A stretch of 64,000 nucleotides of DNA. Origin: Lepraria neglecta. Lineage: Eukaryota > Ascomycota > Lecanoromycetes > Lecanorales > Stereocaulaceae. Numbering within the stretch: the stretch's first letter is position 1; the number at the start of each line of letters is the position of its first letter. A program made the translations under genes and the position numbers. The DNA is taken from assembly GCA_033220425.1 (NCBI GenBank), contig CM065648.1, forward strand, positions 3,162,001-3,226,000, read 5' to 3'. Shown in pieces: positions 23,916 through 36,685 of the stretch. The notes below the pieces were generated by a model. It made no database searches and was not told the origin of the DNA. It saw only the letters and a list, made by a program, of their open reading frames with translations.

Positions 23916-26900
23916 TCAACATCCACAAGTCCCAGAATCCTGCCCCATACCCGCAGCCTGGCACGTAGCAGTCCCGCCCCCAGGACATGTAGTGCCACTA
24001 CAGTCCGAATCCGACGTACAACTGCCCGTACCCTCTGGTGGATTTGACGGGCTGGCCGGAGGTGCTGCAGTTGGCGCCGCCGGCGCGGGCGCGGTAGTCG
24101 TTCCTGGATCGCCAGGTTGATTTCCTGGATCGCCTGGATCTGACACCAAATTTATCTGAAAATTGGCCACGTTGCCATCTCCATCAGAGACGGGAATCTG
24201 GCCGCCATATTTCAACAGCGGCGTTCCGGACGTTGGCGGGCAGCCATTGAGCACAGTCCCTAGAGCGGCATCACATTCAGTTTCGTTGATTGTGAACGAT
24301 GTGGAACCAGAAGCGAGGGAGATGTTGAGCCACATTGTCACGCCGGGGTAGTAGTATTGTAATGCTACTGATGGGACAGGAAGACTGCAGGTGGAGGATA
24401 GCCAGAAGCCGTCGTGGTTTTGGTTGTCACAGCCTACGACTTGGCCTTCGGTTGCTAGTGAGGAACACCATTCTGTTATGTTTACGGCGACGAGGTTTTG
24501 GGGAACGCCGGTTGGGAGGGAGCTGGCTGAGACGCAGGATGGTCCTGCGGCGTCTGACGTGTTTGGACTGGAGGGGTTCGTCGTAGTGGTGGGATTTGTT
24601 ACGCTTAGGGCTGGTGAGGTGGCGCTGATGGTTTGGGGGCTGCTGGAAGGAGCAGCGCTTGTAGAAGCTGCGCTACTGCCAGAAGAGGTACTCATACTAG
24701 TTGCCGAAGGACCAGTTGATGCTGTTGCCGAAACACTACCACTGCTAGAAGCGCTGCCAGTTGCCGAAGGACCAGTTGATGCTATTGCTGAGGCACTGCC
24801 ACTGGCGGGAGCAATAGACATTGTAAAGCCACCGTTAGAAATGACTGATGCTGACGGCTGCGTAAAATCCGTACACGATCCCGCGCACGAGATGCCATAG
24901 TCCCACCAAGCAATAGTAGAGAATGCTGCCATTGGAATAGTGTTTGATGGGACATCCGACGACGGATTGTATGGGCACGCAGATGCTGAAGAGCTGATTG
25001 TTGAGGTGGTTCCTGTGGCACTGCATCCACTGAATGTCGAATAGCACGTCGTACTGCAGCTCGCACTACTTGTAGGGCATGAGACGCGGCAATCGCTTAC
25101 TGTTTGCATGTTCGTGCACGACGAGCTGGAAGACTGGGAGGACGAGGCGGAGGTCTGAGTAGATGATGGCTGCTGAGAGGATTGAGATGGCTCATCGTCA
25201 TCTTTGCTGTCTTCATCAAGTGGCTTCTGTAGGTCATTGAGGTCTGCCAAGTCCGACGTTACATCGTCGATGTTGGAGAAGTCATCATCTAGGCCGGGCT
25301 GAATATCGTCGATCGCTTGGTTTATCCCTTTTGTTAGACATGTCGCTGCGTTGAATATGTCTGTTATCGGATTTGTGCTGATACCGCAAGGCTTTGGCGA
25401 AGATCCCGGACCGATTGAAGTAGAAAAGTCCTGGATGCATGGTCAGATATTTAGTGCTCTCGAAGTACTCGAGTTTAGTGAGGATGTTTTTATTACCTCA
25501 GCTTCTGGAAGCACACCCTTTAGGGCGTTAATGGCATCTTGAGCACCCTGAATTGACGGTTTGTTGATGTAACCCTGAATTATAGGCACGAACGTCGCTA
25601 TTTGGCTCTGTAATGCGCGAGCACTGGAGCTAGCTATGATGCCTGTAGGGTTGAGGGTTGTGGACGCCGTCACGGAGACCTGGGAGACAGGTACAGTTGA
25701 GGCCGGGCTTTGTGCATTCGTGGTCTGGGATGGACCTGAAGTAGATTGAGCACCTGTCTTTGTCGTTCCTGCTGAGAAACCTTGAGCGGAGGATGATGAT
25801 GATGGTGATGTATTAGAGCCCCCTGAGGTTCCAGACGCGGTACCAGTACTAGTACCAGCACCAGGCCCGCTAATGCCCGTTCCTAACGGCACTGTGACTG
25901 AGCCACTTGAACCGAAGGATGAGCTAGCTCCAGTATTTGAGGAGGAGCTCCCAGCGCCAGATACGCTAGCGCCCGTGCTCGAAGGCGTGGTTGGTGAATC
26001 ATGTGTCCCAGAAGATGGGCTGGCTCCAGTGTTTGAGATAGAAATACCTGAACCAGACGCGCTGATCACTGTACCTGAAGGCACGGTTGCAGAGCCGCTT
26101 GACGGGTATGGTGGACTGATTCCCGTCGATGAAGGGGACCTGGGAGCATTGGACCCGCTTATACCTGAGCCTGATGGGGAAGTTGCAAAACCACTTGAGG
26201 GGTACGGTGGGCTGGCTCCAGTATTCAATTGAAGACTACCAGTAGTAGACGAGAAACCACTGCCGAACGGCGCATCCGACGAGCCTTTCGCGCTAGGATA
26301 CGGCATGACTCCAGTGCCGGTTCCTGCCACTGAAGAAGAATAAGCATCCGAAACTCTGCTTGGAAACGTTACAATTTCTCACCTTGACCGGTAGAGAAGA
26401 AGCTATAAGTCTCCCCACTGACAGATGTACCAGTTGGTAATGTGACGGGCGTCACTTGCATGTCGGTACCAACCCTCAAAGCCTGCACCATTGTCAGCAC
26501 ATTCTGTCCAAACATCCGCAAAGTAAGTGGAAGGAGCGAGAACGAACCGGATAAGCTGGAGGCGGCGATGGGATGCCAGCTGGTCCCCAGACAGCACTCG
26601 GGCTGACAAGAAGAGCGTTATAAGGAGAAGGGCAAGCTGTGCAGGACCAGACGGGTACCGTGGTCGTAATGATCTGTGCACTGCTCGTTGCAGTGCATTT
26701 AGTCGCCGAATTAGCTGTAAGGCCAGGTATGAACAGGGTCTGTACGTCAAAGTCGCCTTGTTGGTATATAGGGAAGGGAGGGGAGGTTGCAGATGCTGAA
26801 CTACTAGGCACGACGTCGCGTTTTAACGGCGGCCGCCCTGCTGCAGCGGGAAGAATGATGGGTGTTGCGTCCATGGCGATATCTGGGAGGAAGTCTCGAG

Positions 26901-27929
26901 GTTTGTCGGTATCCTGTAGGGATGCGTTAAGACCAGCGGTAGATTTATGAAGTGATGACTGAGATAGCAGGCTTACCACGTTCACATCCCATTCGGTATT
27001 CACCACGAACTTTCTGTTCACTTTGGAGAACGTCTTGATTTGCTGAATGTTCTCGTTACGCATGAGCATTGGCAGCTCGGCATAGTAGAATATCTCGCCG
27101 TTCGTGGCTTGCCCGCCTGCAGTTAGGTCATCTAGAAAGAAAGTATCAGTTGAAATGCTAAAGACTGAGAAAAAAGGGATGGGAAGAGATGCTACATACT
27201 GTCCTGAGGATTCTGAGATGGAGGGGAGAACAGCGTTCGGCAATTGTTGTTCTTCAAGTATACGTAGGCCACTCCGTTGGTAGCACCGGCGGCGAGAGCT
27301 GTCAAAACGAAGTATATTAGCCCAAAACTGACAAACACAACTGCTTCTATGGGAGAATTTTGTTACCTTTCGACATGCGGTTGATTGATCTCCACCATAG
27401 ATTGTTCTGAGTGCCATCGAGCTTCATGTTTTGGAAGTCCTTGAAAGGAAACACCATATCAGCCTTCACTGCTTGGTCTCCCAAATTGATCTCGATAAAC
27501 TCCTCGACATCGCCAAAGTCGTCTTCTGTCGTAGATCCTCCTGCCCAGAACACTCCGGTACGGCTGGCCTTCTCAACTCGCTCGAGGTATAGACCAATTG
27601 CATCCTTCATATACCAGATACCATCGGCGTCATACCCTTGGTTAGTCCCATCTCCGGAAGTAAGATCCGTCCAGCTGACTTCGCCGTCTGTGGTAGGGAT
27701 AGAATGTCAGTTTTAAACAACGTCGCTGGACTTAAGGGCTCTTACTGAACTGAGCTGGGGTTATTGTATTCGCCCGGCTTTCGAGTTGATGTGTAGGTCG
27801 AAAATGATTGTGTCTCATATCAAGAAAAGAATCCGCATCAGGCTCAGCCTGGGCGGCCACGTAGAGAAGAGAAACACATGCTAAAGTGCTCAAAGAGAGG
27901 CTTTTGAATGACGGAAACGTGTTGTACAT
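23916..27929 (-). CDS. Large secreted mucin-like protein with CD38-like N-terminal domain
   Basis: My model has eight exons in transcript order: 27746-27929, 27367-27687, 27200-27298, 26977-27131, 26548-26913, 26383-26482, 25497-26329 and 23916-25430, all in phase, giving 1190 residues. Residues 1-28 form a signal peptide. Residues ~62-240 hold an N-terminal domain (GYDADGIWYMKDAI.., RTGVFWAGG, NNLWWRSINRMSKALAAGAT, FYYAELPMLMRN). Its Trp/Trp/Glu pattern (W109, W159 or W160, E220) resembles ADP-ribosyl cyclases. The middle is Ser/Thr/Pro-rich, low-complexity and probably O-glycosylated. A Cys-containing domain follows (INETECDAALGTVLNGCPP..LKYGG), then a GDPG linker and a C-terminal Cys-rich knot (CTSDSDC..TCGC). 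Extracellular or wall-associated. The donor of exon 5 (GTTCGT) is weak; enzymatic assignment is inference only. Confidence 0.7.
24698..24805. repeat. 60-bp imperfect tandem repeat, about 2 copies
   Basis: The block starting TTGCCGAAGGACCAGTTGAT recurs exactly 60 bp later within the Ser/Thr-rich exon, adding a 20-residue unit. Typical of length-variable fungal surface proteins. Confidence 0.85.
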
Positions 27930-29407
27930 TCTGAAGGATAGGACTTTTAAAAGCTCAAGGACAGTGCGTGGTGCTCACAATCTTTATAAAACGGCACTAT
28001 TGAAAGAGAGTATGCAGTATGAGATTTTACGCAGTTAGAGTGCTTTCAAAAGGGAACAAGGTGCCATGGCCAACATCATGGCCTGATATCGAAGCCTCCG
28101 ATTGTTGGTTACTTGCGGCGGTCATGTTGCAGTGCAGTTGAATAGGAGGATGACATTTTGGATTACAGGCCAGTTTGTGGGTCTCATTTCCTTCGCACGT
28201 TTCGTGTTTCACGGCTATGGTCGCTGCTAAGCCTTGTCGTAGACTTTAGACGAATAGAGCAAGTCCTAGGGTACGTCGAGATGAGGAAGCTAGATAGTAG
28301 CTCCTGGACTTTTTTCGCGTGATAAAGACCAAGGTCGAGAGAGAGCGGACGTGGTCGATCCTACGCAGATACAGCAAAGGGCATTGAAATGACCGGAAAT
28401 GGGGTTTTGAAGGCCGAACTTGAGGTTCCCATTAGAAGGCAAGACATTGAACCTGGTTCGTATTGCACATTTGGCCCCCAAGGTGACTACCCGGAATTGC
28501 GGATGAAACATCAGCGTCGATCGGCACCTTGTATCACAAAGGAGATATTTGAGTTGCGACGCGCATCCCTGGGCTGAGCATGAAACAGCACGCCTGAGCA
28601 AGCATGTCGATGTGTAAGTACGAACTCTGTAAGGACGAAGCAGATGCGGATGGGCAGGAATAGCTAATCAGTCCCCAGAACGTGAAAGACATGGCAGACA
28701 TGCGCACTTGGATCAAGCAAAGTTTATGACCATGCTGCCAGTCAAATGTTTGGAAGGACTACCGGAGCCTGGCCGGTGCTGTTGACTGGTGGATGGGTTT
28801 TCGACGCGGTTGCGGCTGAGATAACATCCGAGGGCATTATCTTGCAATAGACTTACATAATATGCAGCTCGGCGGTATTTTGGAGACAACTGGCCAATCG
28901 ATACTGTGCAGCCCGTAAGACATGGTATTGGGAAACACATGGTAAGGTCTGCTGCTGATGTTTCAACGCCTGGAAAGCTTAGCTTGTTAGGTACCTCAGG
29001 CCCGCCCGGGAGCTGTGGGGATCATTGTCGAGCTCCCGAGAGATTAGGCTGTGCTAAGCAGCAACCCTTCAATTGGCGTACAGTACACGTCCAACATTTC
29101 CAACAACCTAAGACACTGTGCTCTCCACTCTCAGCCCAAGGAGTGATCAGTGATCCAGCTAATTAGATAATCTGATAGCAATCTTCAGCCCCTACTGCTG
29201 ACTTTCGTTTCATCCTGCCGAGGTGCATCTACCTACCACCATCGAGTTTCCCGTCGTCATTGCCCTATCTTAAGGTCTCCGAGGGTCATGATGACGTAGG
29301 CTTACAGGCTACGAACACGTTACGCAGCCGATAATAGGTGGAAGAGGAAAATGCAACACGGTAAGGATAGTTGATACGGCCAGCAACCCTTACAACTAAA
29401 TGCTATC
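27930..29407. other. Intergenic, no gene seen
   Basis: 1.48 kb between two divergently transcribed genes (the secreted protein to the left, the ankyrin protein to the right), so it holds both promoters. Open frames here (up to 103 codons, 28290-28601 -) show no motif. Confidence 0.5.
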
Positions 29408-30315
29408 ATGACTCCTGGACACAGTTGCATCCCAACAGAACTCCCTCTTCCGTTACGTCTCCCCTCTCACAGCTGCTACGTTATGCAGCTGTCGCTTTCT
29501 GCGCTTCGCGAGTTATGCTCAACAGGCAATCTCTCCGATCTTCGAGAATTTCTCGAATTCGCTCTCCCATCCCTGCCTAAAGAAGCGCAAAGCCAATATC
29601 ACTACCACATAAATCAGGCATGCAGCGAAACACCCTGCCCGTCCCTCCTAGCCATCCTCCTAGAGACCGCTGCTAGAGCTAATCAGACCGCGATCTTCGC
29701 CTACATCTGGGATACCTTATTCTCTCAAAAAGGGGCTAGTATTCCATGGCAGTCACTGCGCGCAGCTGCTCTCCTCGGCTCGACTGCGATGGGCGAGGTG
29801 TTCTATGCCAGAGACCCAGGTTGTTTTAAGATCACTCAGCCAGCTGCAGTGCATGGGCCGAAGGGAGGTAGTTCACAGATCCTCATTGCTATGCGTCATG
29901 GTCATCTCGATTATGTGAACTTCATGCTTACCCATGGCGCCGATATCAACGCCGGAGGCCCTGAGCATAGTCCCGTTAGGGCTGCAGTGCAGCACACGGT
30001 TGATGACGGTAAGGGTCTCTCCATACTTCTTCCTGCTTCTCTTGACTCCAAGATTGACAAACCTCACTAGAAACTTCGTTCCGACGGATCCGCTTCCTCG
30101 TCGAGAGGGGCGCTAAGGTCGCAAATTCTGGGACTCTGGAGGCAGCAGCTGCTGGACATTGTCAAGATGCAGTGCGGTATCTACTTTCGGAGGGTGAAGT
30201 CGAACTGAATGACGTCGAAAGTGCAATTGCTGCTGCTGAGAAATGCCATCGAGATGATGTTGTAGAGATTCTGCGTGGCCATCAGATCAATTCTGTACAG
30301 ACAAAGTCCAATTGA
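29408..30315 (+). CDS. Small ankyrin-repeat protein
   Basis: Exons 29408-30008 and 30071-30315 encode 281 residues. Helical N-terminus (LSALRELCSTGNLSDLREFL). Ankyrin-like units are visible as GGSSQILIAMRHGHLDYVNF.. with LTHGADINAGG, then after the 62-nt intron FLVERGAKVANSGTLEAAAA and GHCQDAVRYLLSEGEVELND. No signal peptide or other domain, so probably cytosolic scaffolding; no specific function can be named. An alternative start is the in-frame ATG at 29483 (MQLSLSALRELC), which would drop 25 poorly characterised residues and is equally credible. Confidence 0.8.
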
Positions 30316-31117
30316 CGGCGCCTTGGGGCTACTACGCGAAAATGGAGGAATGAAAGTGTGCTCATTTTTGCACACAGTTCTGAGGCGAGTCTGGAGAATT
30401 ATCATGTCATTGCGGATTAAAAACTCGCCACTTCGCTCATCAGGACCGTCGCCTCTGTTTTCCCCGATCACTCTTGGTTAACATGGGAATAGTTAAGCTT
30501 GAAGTGGACATTGAGGTTCGGCTAAGTCTGAAAGAAATTGAGAACGGGAGAACAATTCAGCGGAATAAAGGAGCTGGCTGTTGGAGCATCCTGCCTAAAT
30601 GCATACATTCTGGTTTGCTCGGGCCTTTATTGTCTACAAACAAGGGACAATGTGCCTAGAACATTAATATCACCGTCTTCTCGTCCTATCAAGATCTTTA
30701 GGTAATGGCTTGATCACATACATTGCCATCAGCGCGGTCTTAGGGCCCGGGTTACTATCTTGGGTTTCTTTGATTACCGTTATGGCCGCAAGCAATGCGA
30801 GTCAATTGGGTCCAATAGCACTCCACAACTACATATAAGGACATTTTACATGGCCATGTCACAAACGCAATACGAAGGGTCCTTGCATAAGGGAAAGAGG
30901 CCGAGACCAAGCCCACAACACGTGTTGCGGCCTGGGGCCTGGTGCTGTTTCCTCGACACTTTCTTCGACACTCGATGGAAAGCATCACATATCGTGCCAT
31001 CGTCTCGCCATTTCTCACAATGCTTCATGATACCCACTTTATATCCTGCCGTCATGCTCCTTCCAACCCGCTTCTTATCAACATCCTCTCTATTTCAGAA
31101 ACCGCTGGCAGAACGAT
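30316..31117. other. Intergenic, no gene seen
   Basis: About 800 bp. Short frames on both strands with no conserved feature. Confidence 0.5.
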
Positions 31118-32060
31118 ATGGAGGAATTCACCATTGTAGATACAGTTCTCTTAGTCAGACAGTTACTTGACGCTATCATCGGCAATGTATGACTACCACC
31201 CACGCTGTTCTCGGGAATGATAGCCTCTCAAACGTTCACTCCGAATTCAGAGACCGAAAGTACTTCGTCCCTCGCACTGGATTCCCCGCCAAGAGATGTG
31301 TACACACACACAAATACTTTCCGAACTTGTCAAAGTCGCAGCCTCCACACCAGAGCTATTCGTTGATACAGAGGGTATCAGTCTTTCCCGAACCGACGAG
31401 CTGTCAATACTTAAATTATACATCAACGCAAAAACCCACAAGCAGACTTATCTCATCAACGCTCACATCCTAGGTATTAAAGCATTCACCACCAAGAGCA
31501 CCAACGGCAGCCACGCTCTGAAATCGATCCTTAAAGATACTCAGGTCACAAAAGTATTCTAAGATGTCCGGATGGATTCCGCTGCTCTCTTCTGGCAATT
31601 CGGAGTCAAGCTCGGTGGGCCCATCAATCTACAGCTGATGGAGTTGGCTTTGAGCAATGTAGGTGCAAGTTGGGTAGATCGAGAGATGCACTCAACGAGG
31701 ATGCAGGAATAGAGTCTACCTATCAAAGACAAAAGCAAGGCGTTCTTTTCTGCAGAGAATGGCGGAGGCCAATTGTTCAACGTCCGGACCCATGCTGAAT
31801 GACATCGTTGAGTACCGCGTCTTCGATGTTAAGTACATGGCCGACCTCTTCGACAACTACAACCAAAAGCTGGGGAATGTAGTAGTGCTATTGCCGGAAA
31901 TCATGCAGCTGAAGGTGAACATCATGGCGCCGGAGGACATCAAGCACACCTGGGAGTACAAGATCCTCGAAGGTTTCAGGAGACGAGCGAACGAAGTTCA
32001 GGACCCGAATTACGAGAGAGGCTGGCAGTCCATGTCTCGATGCCCTTGGGCCTTTTCTTC
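31118..32060 (+). pseudogene. DEDD 3'-5' exonuclease-like gene, broken copy
   Basis: Paralogue of the gene at 58.8-59.7 kb. An N-terminal segment MEEFTIVDTVLLVRQLLDAI (31118 on) is followed after a probable intron by ELFVDTEGISLSRTDELSIL, which carries the Asp-x-Glu of exonuclease motif I. The frame then continues to KSILKDTQVTKVF and meets TAA at 31560-31562, where the paralogue has Trp (KVFWDVRQD). Further stops and frame changes follow around 31650-31800. A last recognisable piece is MLNDIVEYRVFDVKYMADLF.., matching the Tyr-x3-Asp motif III of the paralogue. Not translatable as one protein. Confidence 0.75.
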
Positions 32061-33302
32061 TTGTCACATGTACTCCAAGCACAGCACCATCATAGTATGC
32101 ACTTACGAGGTCATGCCTACTCCGGCTTTTCTGCAAGAATTCTTCGTCATTAGGACGTGATTTGTGTTTGAGCATCTTCAGGAGCGGGATAAGCAGATGG
32201 AAGGACGATTTTTGGTCTACGTGAAATTAAAACGCTGCTTAGCAAATGAGAGTTGTATAAGCCATTTTGAACATGAAAAATTGCCCACGGACGACTTTGT
32301 AGGCTGCGAGAGCTGTACGGCCCGGGTAAACCTCGGTAATTTAAATCAATAATCCGATGGCTCCTGCCCGCAAATTTCTACCCTTCCATATCTTTGACAA
32401 GGAGCGAAGGTCTCGCAGTCCTTGATGACGCTTCCTGAAAGCCTCTTTAAGACTTGAATATCAATGCTGGATCGAACACATGATTCATCATTTGCCACGT
32501 TCGACTCCGGCGCAGCAGCATCGTCGCGAGATTCTAAGATCGTTGGACAGCGTAGCTACCATGGAGCTACCACTGCTGGTGTTCATTCTCTTCGCTGCCC
32601 ATTTGCTCAATGCAGATCGCCTGCTAGTTATTGGTCTTGTCAATGGTCTAGACTCTCCAGGCGTATGGCGGATACTCTGGCAAAGGATTCATAGGTTTGG
32701 GGATCATCGCCTGTATGCCGTGCCTCTTCCTGCAGCAAATTGGTCCCCCCCCAAGCGTTCTAGACACAGCACAATTTCAGCCTTGCGACCTTTGCTTCCA
32801 GGACATGTCAATTATAGGGCTGTTTGTCATTGACAGCATAATTATTCATTTTCTTCATCCTGAGTATTTTAATTGGAGCGATATAATTTATCGTTGAGAT
32901 GGGGGGGAGATATGACTCATCACACCAACTTAGGCAACTGCAACGTGCACTCCGTCTCGGGACTCAGCTAATGCAAGCTACCTGTAGCACTTTTGGAGGC
33001 AACGGTTGACCTACTAATCAGCAAGTGACTTCGAGGAAGTCAGTAATGAGGCGAATCCTACTGGATCTGCCATCGTTCAGCTGCAATAGAAAATCCCTTT
33101 GGGCGGGACTGCCGCGGAAAAGCCTCGCAAAAACATGATTATCAGCCGGTAAAGGTGAAGAAGCTCATCAAGACGTGCAAAAATTCGCCCACCATGCTCA
33201 ACTCTTCCTATACATACGTCTGAGCTAATCTGCCTTGTGGCGGCAAAAATGCCTTAGCCTTTTTGAACAAGACAGTCTCAGACCCACACTCTTCATCGCT
33301 CA
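32061..33302. other. Intergenic, no gene seen
   Basis: 1.24 kb left of the copia insertion. Open frames up to 117 codons (32480-32833 +) have no motif I can support. Confidence 0.5.
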
Positions 33303-33307
33303 TATAC
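33303..33307. repeat. Target-site duplication (left copy)
   Basis: TATAC immediately outside the left LTR, matching TATAC at 36878-36882 outside the right LTR. Five bp is the usual copia size. Confidence 0.9.
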
Positions 33308-33486
33308 TGTCGCTATGGTGTAAGCGTTGCAATGTATCAATGAGATCTATGAATGTGAACAGCCTGAGGAGCCAGAATCTATGGAATAAGGCTCCTAATA
33401 TACATGATGGAGTGTCAAACAGTAGAAGACGCTAGAATGTTGACAAAGAAATGGTGATAAAGGAAAATGGCAAATAGCATACAACA
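33308..33486 (-). repeat. Copia 3' LTR
   Basis: 179 bp, TGT..ACA ends, identical by eye to 36699-36877. This is the 3' LTR, because the coding order runs on the minus strand. Confidence 0.95.
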
Positions 33487-33527
33487 CACCCCCCAGCTTG
33501 AGCGCTGATGCGATCAGGCTGTAAAAA

Positions 33528-35564
33528 TCACACAATGAGGGTTGAAATGTCAGCCATGTTGAGGAGTTTGATGAAGTTTTGGTGTTTTTGAATTGGCAAA
33601 GCTTTGGTGAGGCCATCTGCTGGCATATCGGCCGTTGGAATCCATGAGGCTGTGACCCGTTTTTCCTGGATTTGGTGTATATGCGGATGTTTCAACATTT
33701 GCTTCCAATTCTTCGGCTTGTCTGGGAGTTGATCACGATAGAGGTGATCTTTAGGTACCAGGTTAGTGGCGAAGGCAGCGTGATATCCTGAAAGATCATG
33801 TAGATTATTGATGGCTACCGCATGAGCTTGTCGACGGTTCCTGGTTCTGGAAGGAAGGATGAAATCCTCATTTATATCTGCGGATATATCGTTGGAGCGG
33901 GGAGCGGGAGCTCCTATTGGTCGATATTCCCAGTTGCCATCTCCGTCACCTACTGATGGCGGCGGTGATATGTATGATTGGTGTTCATTGGTTGTTATCT
34001 TGGGAGGTGGGATTGGCGTAGTATTGCCATTGCTAGGAATGGGAATCTCCAGCTCCTGTTCATCTTGATTATCGGCTAGTAGAGCTTCAGGGATTTCTTG
34101 CAAGATTTGTATGGCTTATAGCAGTTCTTGCTCCTGTACTAGCTGTCCAGCGTCAATATCAGATAGCTTATAGTGAGTATTCTCATCGAAGGTAACATCG
34201 CGGATTCGGATCACTTACTTCTTACTAGGAATCCAAATGCGATAGATATTCCTGGAGCTGTACCCTACTAGATACCCAATATGAGCTCGAGGCTCTAGCT
34301 TCTGTAGCTTTGGAATGTTATAAATGAGAGGGTAAGCTCTGCAGCTATAAATCTTTATATGTAAGAGTATCGGCTTTGAGTGGTAAAGGGCTTCGAACGG
34401 TGTTATTCCCGTCCTAGATATTGGGGTGCGGTTAAGGATGTATACCGCTGCTGATACTGTTTCCGGCTATAGATCATATGGTAAGTTAGCACTGATCCTC
34501 ATACATCTGGCTTTCTAAATAATCACCCCCCTAGAGCGCTCGGATTTTCCGTTTTGGGCAGGGGTGTATAGAGCAGTACGCTCTGATTAGATACTATACC
34601 CAGTAAGTAGGTCTTCGAAGGCTTGTCCTAAGGACTTCTTACTATCAGTACGAAGGAAAGTCATCCGCTGTTAGTACTGATTTTCTGCGATATTGACCAT
34701 GCGGGCGACTATATTAGTAGCCTCATACTTGTTGCGATATATCTATAACTAATAGAAGTAGGTATTCTGGCAGACAAAATGACTGATCCAAGCATACCCA
34801 TTATAGCCTTGCTCCATCGGAATAAGATTATAGGCTACTCGATGAAGTAGACGTATTAATAGGACTTCATTATCACTTCTTCTTGAAATAATCCGATGTG
34901 CTTTCGACAGGCGACAGGTTTCGCAGGTTTTGAACTCGTTTTGAGCATATGGCGAAGTGAGCTTTAGTCCTTCAGCTGCAGTTGATAGCTTGGAAATAGC
35001 ATCAGCTCCTGCATGGCCCATTATTTGGTGTAGATGGTTTGGCGAAGCTTCGAAAGTTTTTTGCTGAGATGCAGCTTTTGAAGCTGCCGATGGTGGGTCA
35101 TTGTATTCAACAATCTAATGCCCATTGTGTGGTTTGAGCTGGCAGAAGTGATCCTGTCTTCCGTTGCTACCAACTGTGTATAGAGTATCCTTTGCAGTAT
35201 CCCAATAAATGTTTGCAGCCTTTACCTTACTAAATGAGACTAAGTTGGTAAAGAATCCTGGGATCAGGGCCACTTGTTTGAGTGAAATATTTTCTGTCCT
35301 ACTAGTTGGTGACGTGATAGTGATGTCGACCGTCCTATAGGCAGTGATAGGATATGTTGTTGATCCGGAAACAAGATAGTCGTCGGATATAGTTAAGTGA
35401 GTTATTTTGAAGCGATGGGGATCGTTGCAGACATGGATGTTCGAACCGGAATCTAGTATCCAGGAGTTCGTAATATCATAGTCCTTTATGTTAAGGACTG
35501 CTGCAGGATCGCTGTAATGCCATTTTGTTGCAAAGGTTCTTGGAGGCTCAGTAGTTGTTTTCAC
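33528..35564 (-). pseudogene. Copia gag-pol remnant (protease, integrase, RNase H tail)
   Basis: Protease region at 35115-35564 with the active-site motif WILDSGSNIHVCND. GAG-pre-integrase/integrase zinc region at 34749-35021 (MGHAGADAISKL.., CETCRLSKAHR). The integrase core shows several in-frame TAA/TAG codons (for example at 34671-34673 and 34587-34589) where Gln would fit. At 33528-34103 the post-integrase linker (YRDQLPDKPKNWKQMLKHP) is joined directly and in frame to the end of RNase H (TASWIPTADMPADGLTKAL). More than a kilobase of reverse transcriptase and RNase H is therefore missing. Upstream gag has no open frame. Confidence 0.88.
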
Positions 35565-36685
35565 TGTCTACTTATTAGCTCTCCACTTCCTAGCCTTTTC
35601 GAAGTTGGCTTTGACTTTTGAATCCTTCAGGGCTTCTTCTACTTTCTTGATAATCTTAGCATTAGGTTTCCAGCCATTGGGACGTAGTGATTCGATAAGG
35701 TAATAACAATCACTGTACCAATATACCATTCTACAAGCATATTCCTGGGGCGGTTCCTTTGATTTTTGAGGGTTTGTAGATATGGGTGTCGGAGGTTAAC
35801 CTTACAGCGTTGCCGCATATGATGAGGATACGGAGTTGCTAGATAGTAGATTATCTGTACCGATTTGTCGAAAGAGATTGAGGACTTCTATGAAGGTAGG
35901 TGTTTTCTCGTTTCGGGAACGTCTGAGCTGCAGGTCATAAAGTAATGTTGCGGTCTAGGTAGGATCCGTCTGCTTGAGGCTGTTGATAAAATAGTTGAGG
36001 ATTAAACCTGTTTCAACATCCGAATGCCTCGTTGCTTTGGCTTCTGTATAGACCGTTTCCTATCTGCTGAGCCACTGCTTGATGTTCTGACCCTTTAGTA
36101 GTCCTGCACAAAGTGCTTTGTACTGACGATTAATCTTAAGAGCTCGGACACTTGAATAAGGTTCGATAGCCTGTTGGAGGGATCGAAGAGCTTACTATAG
36201 AGTATCCTTGTCGAGAATATACGTGACGTACTCAGGTAAGACCGATTTTTGTATATATGATAATATACAGATTAGTGCATCCTTCTTCTCCCTATAATCC
36301 TTTTATCGAATATTGAACTCTAGTAACTGATTAGTGTATTGATCGTTGCGCTCGATTTCTGTAAGGCCTGGTGGTAGCCCTGTTCGTCTTGGAAGAGTGG
36401 GAGCAGTGAGTGGGGGCTCTTGATCGAGCGATGGGTCTATGAGATCCCAGATATCTGATTGTTTTGCACTGGATCTAATAATAGAGATCCAGTTATGCTA
36501 TACTGATGTACCTGTAAGGGTGATCGATGCAGGAACGGTAGCTTGTAAGCTTATATTGATGGCTTCTACCGCGATGAAGGAAATTGGATGAGTTTGAGGC
36601 TTGTTGAAGATATTGAAGAATCGGGTGCAGCGGTTAGTATGCTTGATCGGGTTTAGCGCCGTTTAAGCTAACTAATTAGGGCAAT

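Noticed and set aside
24391-24900. Plus-strand frame of 169 codons
   Set aside because: Antisense to the Ser/Thr-rich exon of the secreted protein; low complexity only.
32480-32833. 117-codon plus-strand frame with a hydrophobic stretch
   Set aside because: No start context, splice partner or family resemblance; likely a chance frame.
35430-35460. GTTCGAACC considered as a tRNA B box
   Set aside because: It lies in the copia protease region and does not fit the B-box pattern on either strand.
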